Part shown: in pieces, positions 13,617-15,552 of the stretch | How positions within the stretch are numbered: the first letter of the stretch is position 1 | Layout: every line of letters starts with the position of its first letter | From: Ruminococcaceae bacterium UBA1320 | GTDB taxonomy: Bacteria > Bacillota > Clostridia > Oscillospirales > Ethanoligenentaceae | Reading direction: 5' to 3' | Assembly (NCBI GenBank): GCA_002306975.1 | Contig: DBTI01000114.1 | Span: forward strand, 53,403 to 68,954 | Length of the DNA: 15,552 nucleotides | The notes under the pieces: model-generated | Told to the model about the DNA's origin: nothing | The model's input: the letters and a program-made list of their open reading frames with translations, nothing else | Database searches by the model: none | Translations under genes and position numbers: made by a program

Positions 13617-14293
13617 GAAATATACTGCCTTGTAAAAAGCCTTTCGTGCTGCATGGAGCGGATATCAAGCCCGGGCAGTGAAAGACCGATTTTCGCGTCA
13701 GGTACGTTTATCGCTATTTCCGCGTGCTTATATATTTCGGGAAGAAATCCGTAAAGAATGCGCTGTCCGTCCACCTGACTTAACGGTACAAGCTTTACGC
13801 AATTCGTGATAACGGCTGAGCACAGGCTGTATGCCAATACCGCAATCGCGTTTTCAAGCTCTGTACCCTGACAGCGGGCATATATCCCAAAGGCAACGGC
13901 ATACTGCCCATACGCTTTTTTCTCTGAGACGAGTGCGGCATAAGGTTCAAGAGCGGAAACACCCATGTTTTTTACAAGCTTGAAAAAACGGGAGCACATT
14001 TTGTGTGACCCTTCCCGAATTTCACGCGGAATCTTTGAAGCGGCCGAAAGCTCGTCAAGCCAAAGAATCTTACCGATATCATCTGCAAATTGAAAAGCGC
14101 GGGCCGCAATGGCCAGATCATTGTATGTCTGTGCGGCAAGCCAGGCGCTGAGATAGGCTTCAAGATCTTTGGGCTTCGTGAGAATATCCTTCTGCACATA
14201 GGTTTCAAGGCCGTTTGACATCGTATATGCGCCAACGGGAAAAACCGAATCGCAGACTTGCAGGAGCTTCAAAAACGCTTCATTCATGGGCAT
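13613..14293 (-). CDS. ureF: Urease accessory protein UreF
   Basis: This protein of about 226 residues opens MPMNEAFLKLLQVCDSVFPV, then GAYTMSNGLETYVQKDI, the standard UreF start. An alpha-helical body follows, with SHKMCSRFFK, ALEPYAALVSEKKAYGQYAV and LAYSLCSAVITNCVKLVPLSQ-DGQ. UreF regulates UreG GTP hydrolysis in the nickel-delivery complex. The start overlaps the end of ureE (ATG at 14293 or 14287), so initiation is coupled; no strong ribosome binding site is seen. The C-terminal residues QYIS run directly into a TAG that belongs to the edge of the MITE-like element. The original terminus may thus have differed slightly. Confidence 0.93.
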   Translation of the reverse strand: MPMNEAFLKLLQVCDSVFPVGAYTMSNGLETYVQKDILTKPKDLEAYLSAWLAAQTYNDLAIAARAFQFADDIGKILWLDELSAASKIPREIREGSHKMCSRFFKLVKNMGVSALEPYAALVSEKKAYGQYAVAFGIYARCQGTELENAIAVLAYSLCSAVITNCVKLVPLSQVDGQRILYGFLPEIYKHAEIAINVPDAKIGLSLPGLDIRSMQHERLFTRQYIS

Positions 14294-14735
14294 GGTGGTG
14301 CTTGACAAGAGAGCCCGCGAAAACGCCGACGATACATTCTGGTTCAAACCCGAGACTGTTGAGATAGAGCTCCGTTGGTTCATCGTACGGTACTGTTACC
14401 TCATTTTCGGTTATTGAAACCGGAAGATGGCGGTTTCCCAGCTCATAGCAAACTCTTCCCGCCTTAAGGGAATCCTCGAATTTTACGCGCAGCAGTTTGC
14501 TCGGCTTTATCTTTACGGCGACAATCAGCTTGTCATCCTTATAAATGATGTCATCACTGTGCAGGCATTTCCCCGCGGGCTGTCTGATGCCGACGTCGCG
14601 CCCGGCCTGTGTGGCAAGCTTTAAGATCGACTTTTCGGCGTCAAACCATTCGACCAGTGCAAAGTCAATTTCTTTGTTTTTTTGCTCCGCGTCATTTATC
14701 TCATTAAGATTTCCGATTATTCCGTTCGAGAGCAT
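14280..14735 (-). CDS. ureE: Urease accessory nickel chaperone UreE
   Basis: This 151-residue protein has the UreE N-terminal domain (VEWFDAEKSILKLATQAGRDVG, CLHSDDIIYKDD) and the central metal-site segment CYELGNRHLPVSI. The short histidine tail HHHAHE is much smaller than the His-rich tail of the Klebsiella protein. It delivers Ni(II) to UreG. The ATG at 14735 has CGGAGGTT about 7 nt upstream. The last codons overlap the ureF start. ureC ends 50 nt upstream. Confidence 0.93.
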   Translation of the reverse strand: MLSNGIIGNLNEINDAEQKNKEIDFALVEWFDAEKSILKLATQAGRDVGIRQPAGKCLHSDDIIYKDDKLIVAVKIKPSKLLRVKFEDSLKAGRVCYELGNRHLPVSITENEVTVPYDEPTELYLNSLGFEPECIVGVFAGSLVKHHHAHE

Positions 14736-14785
14736 AGTTATAACCTCCGTTATTCATGGAGTAAAATCGCAAGTCTCAGGCTTCC

Positions 14786-15552
14786 TTAAAACAAAAAATA
14801 TCTTTGAGCAAGGGAAAGTTCATCCGCAGCGTCGCAGGTAACAACCTCGCCGTCAACCGTGACCGTATAGGTTTCCGGGTCAACCTTTATATCGCCCATC
14901 CGGTCATTGTTGCGCATGTCTTTTTTGCCGATATTCCGGCAATCGGAAACGGGAAGTACAATTTTCTGCAGGCTGAGTTTTTCTGCAACCCCGCGTTCAA
15001 TTGCCGCGTTTGACATAAAGGTAATGCAGGTTTTTGAAACCGCCCTGCCAAACGCTCCGAACATATTGCGGTATATCACAGGCTGGGGTGTCGGAATTGA
15101 CGCATTGGCGTCACCCATGCGCGACGCGACGATAAAACCGCCCTTTATGATCATTTCGGGCTTTACACCGAACATATCGGGGCGCCAAAGAACCAGATCG
15201 GCAAATTTGCCCTTTTCCACCGAACCTACATATTTTGAAACGCCGTGCGTGATTGCGGGATTGATCGTGTATTTCGCAATATAGCGCTTGATCCGGTTGT
15301 TGTCGCAGTCGTCGTCTTCCGGAAGTGCGCCGCGCTGTTTTTTCATTTTGTCTGCAGTCTGCCAGGTTCTGATAATCACTTCACCCACGCGTCCCATTGC
15401 CTGTGAGTCCGAGCTCATCATGCTGAAAATACCCATATCGTGCAAAACGTCCTCGGCCGCTATGGTTTCGGGGCGTATTCGCGAATCGGCAAAAGCAACG
15501 TCCTCCGCTACATTCCTGTCAAGATGATGGCAAACCATCAGCATGTCCAGAT
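14786..15552 (-). CDS. ureC: Urease alpha subunit UreC, C-terminal part (cut by window edge)
   Basis: About 255 C-terminal residues are present, roughly 45% of the usual 570. The frame stays open to the edge (LDMLMVCHHLD), so the gene continues outside. It includes the flap with the catalytic His (MVCHHLD), the nickel-ligand Asp segment SSDSQAMGRVGEVI, RYIAKYTINPAITHG, GKFADLVLW, GVKPEMIIKGG, and the family-typical ending AQRYFLF. Urease hydrolyses urea to ammonia and carbamate in the cytoplasm. ureA and ureB probably lie upstream, beyond 15552. No inactivating change is seen in the visible part. Confidence 0.96.
   Translation of the reverse strand, partial: LDMLMVCHHLDRNVAEDVAFADSRIRPETIAAEDVLHDMGIFSMMSSDSQAMGRVGEVIIRTWQTADKMKKQRGALPEDDDCDNNRIKRYIAKYTINPAITHGVSKYVGSVEKGKFADLVLWRPDMFGVKPEMIIKGGFIVASRMGDANASIPTPQPVIYRNMFGAFGRAVSKTCITFMSNAAIERGVAEKLSLQKIVLPVSDCRNIGKKDMRNNDRMGDIKVDPETYTVTVDGEVVTCDAADELSLAQRYFLF

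Noticed and set aside
1..15552. CRISPR arrays, tRNA or rRNA genes
   Set aside because: No regularly spaced repeats, cloverleaf or rRNA-like sequence was seen on reading both strands.

Overview
The window looks like part of a chromosome from an anaerobic, low-to-mid GC Gram-positive bacterium of the class Clostridia, possibly an Oscillospiraceae/Ruminococcaceae relative. The grounds are clostridial-type Shine-Dalgarno sequences (GGAGG, AAGGAG), an iron-only nitrogenase with nifI genes, a surface protein with an NPKTG sorting signal, and an ABC-EFG-D type urease operon. No species can be named from the sequence alone. There are no rRNA, tRNA or CRISPR features and no complete insertion sequence.

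Layout. (1) 1-1980, minus strand: the 5' part of an iron-only (Anf) nitrogenase operon in the order anfH, nifI1, nifI2, anfD (cut by the window edge). Two PII-like NifI switch proteins sit between the reductase gene and the catalytic subunit gene. (2) 1981-4085, minus strand: a leader with two hairpins, the second a textbook terminator only about 40 nt ahead of anfH. It is preceded by a two-component pair: an OmpR-type regulator and a soluble PAS kinase with a Cys-x10-Cys-x2-Cys motif. (3) 4155-5840, minus strand: a translationally coupled pair (class I glutamine amidotransferase and NimA-like flavoprotein) behind a consensus promoter and a leader of about 260 nt. (4) 5948-6997, minus strand: a secreted, sortase-anchored SGNH esterase. 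(5) 7222-11931, plus strand: an OmpR-type regulator and an intramembrane-type histidine kinase, then a DegV fatty-acid-binding protein and a B12-binding radical SAM enzyme of the hopanoid-methylase-like group. Both transcription units carry nearly the same 32-bp promoter/operator element. (6) 11975-15552, minus strand: a urease operon (ureC partial, E, F, G, D), with a 177-bp MITE-like element between ureF and ureG.

How it fits together. Two ammonium-yielding systems, Fe-only nitrogenase and urease, flank a central segment of envelope and lipid genes. NifI1/NifI2 should shut nitrogenase off after translation when nitrogen is sufficient. The anfH leader and the adjacent redox-motif kinase are candidates for transcriptional control. 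In the central segment the shared promoter element predicts that the membrane two-component system regulates itself and the DegV/radical SAM pair, which would form a lipid-remodelling module. That module and the anfH leader are the two least conventional parts of the window.
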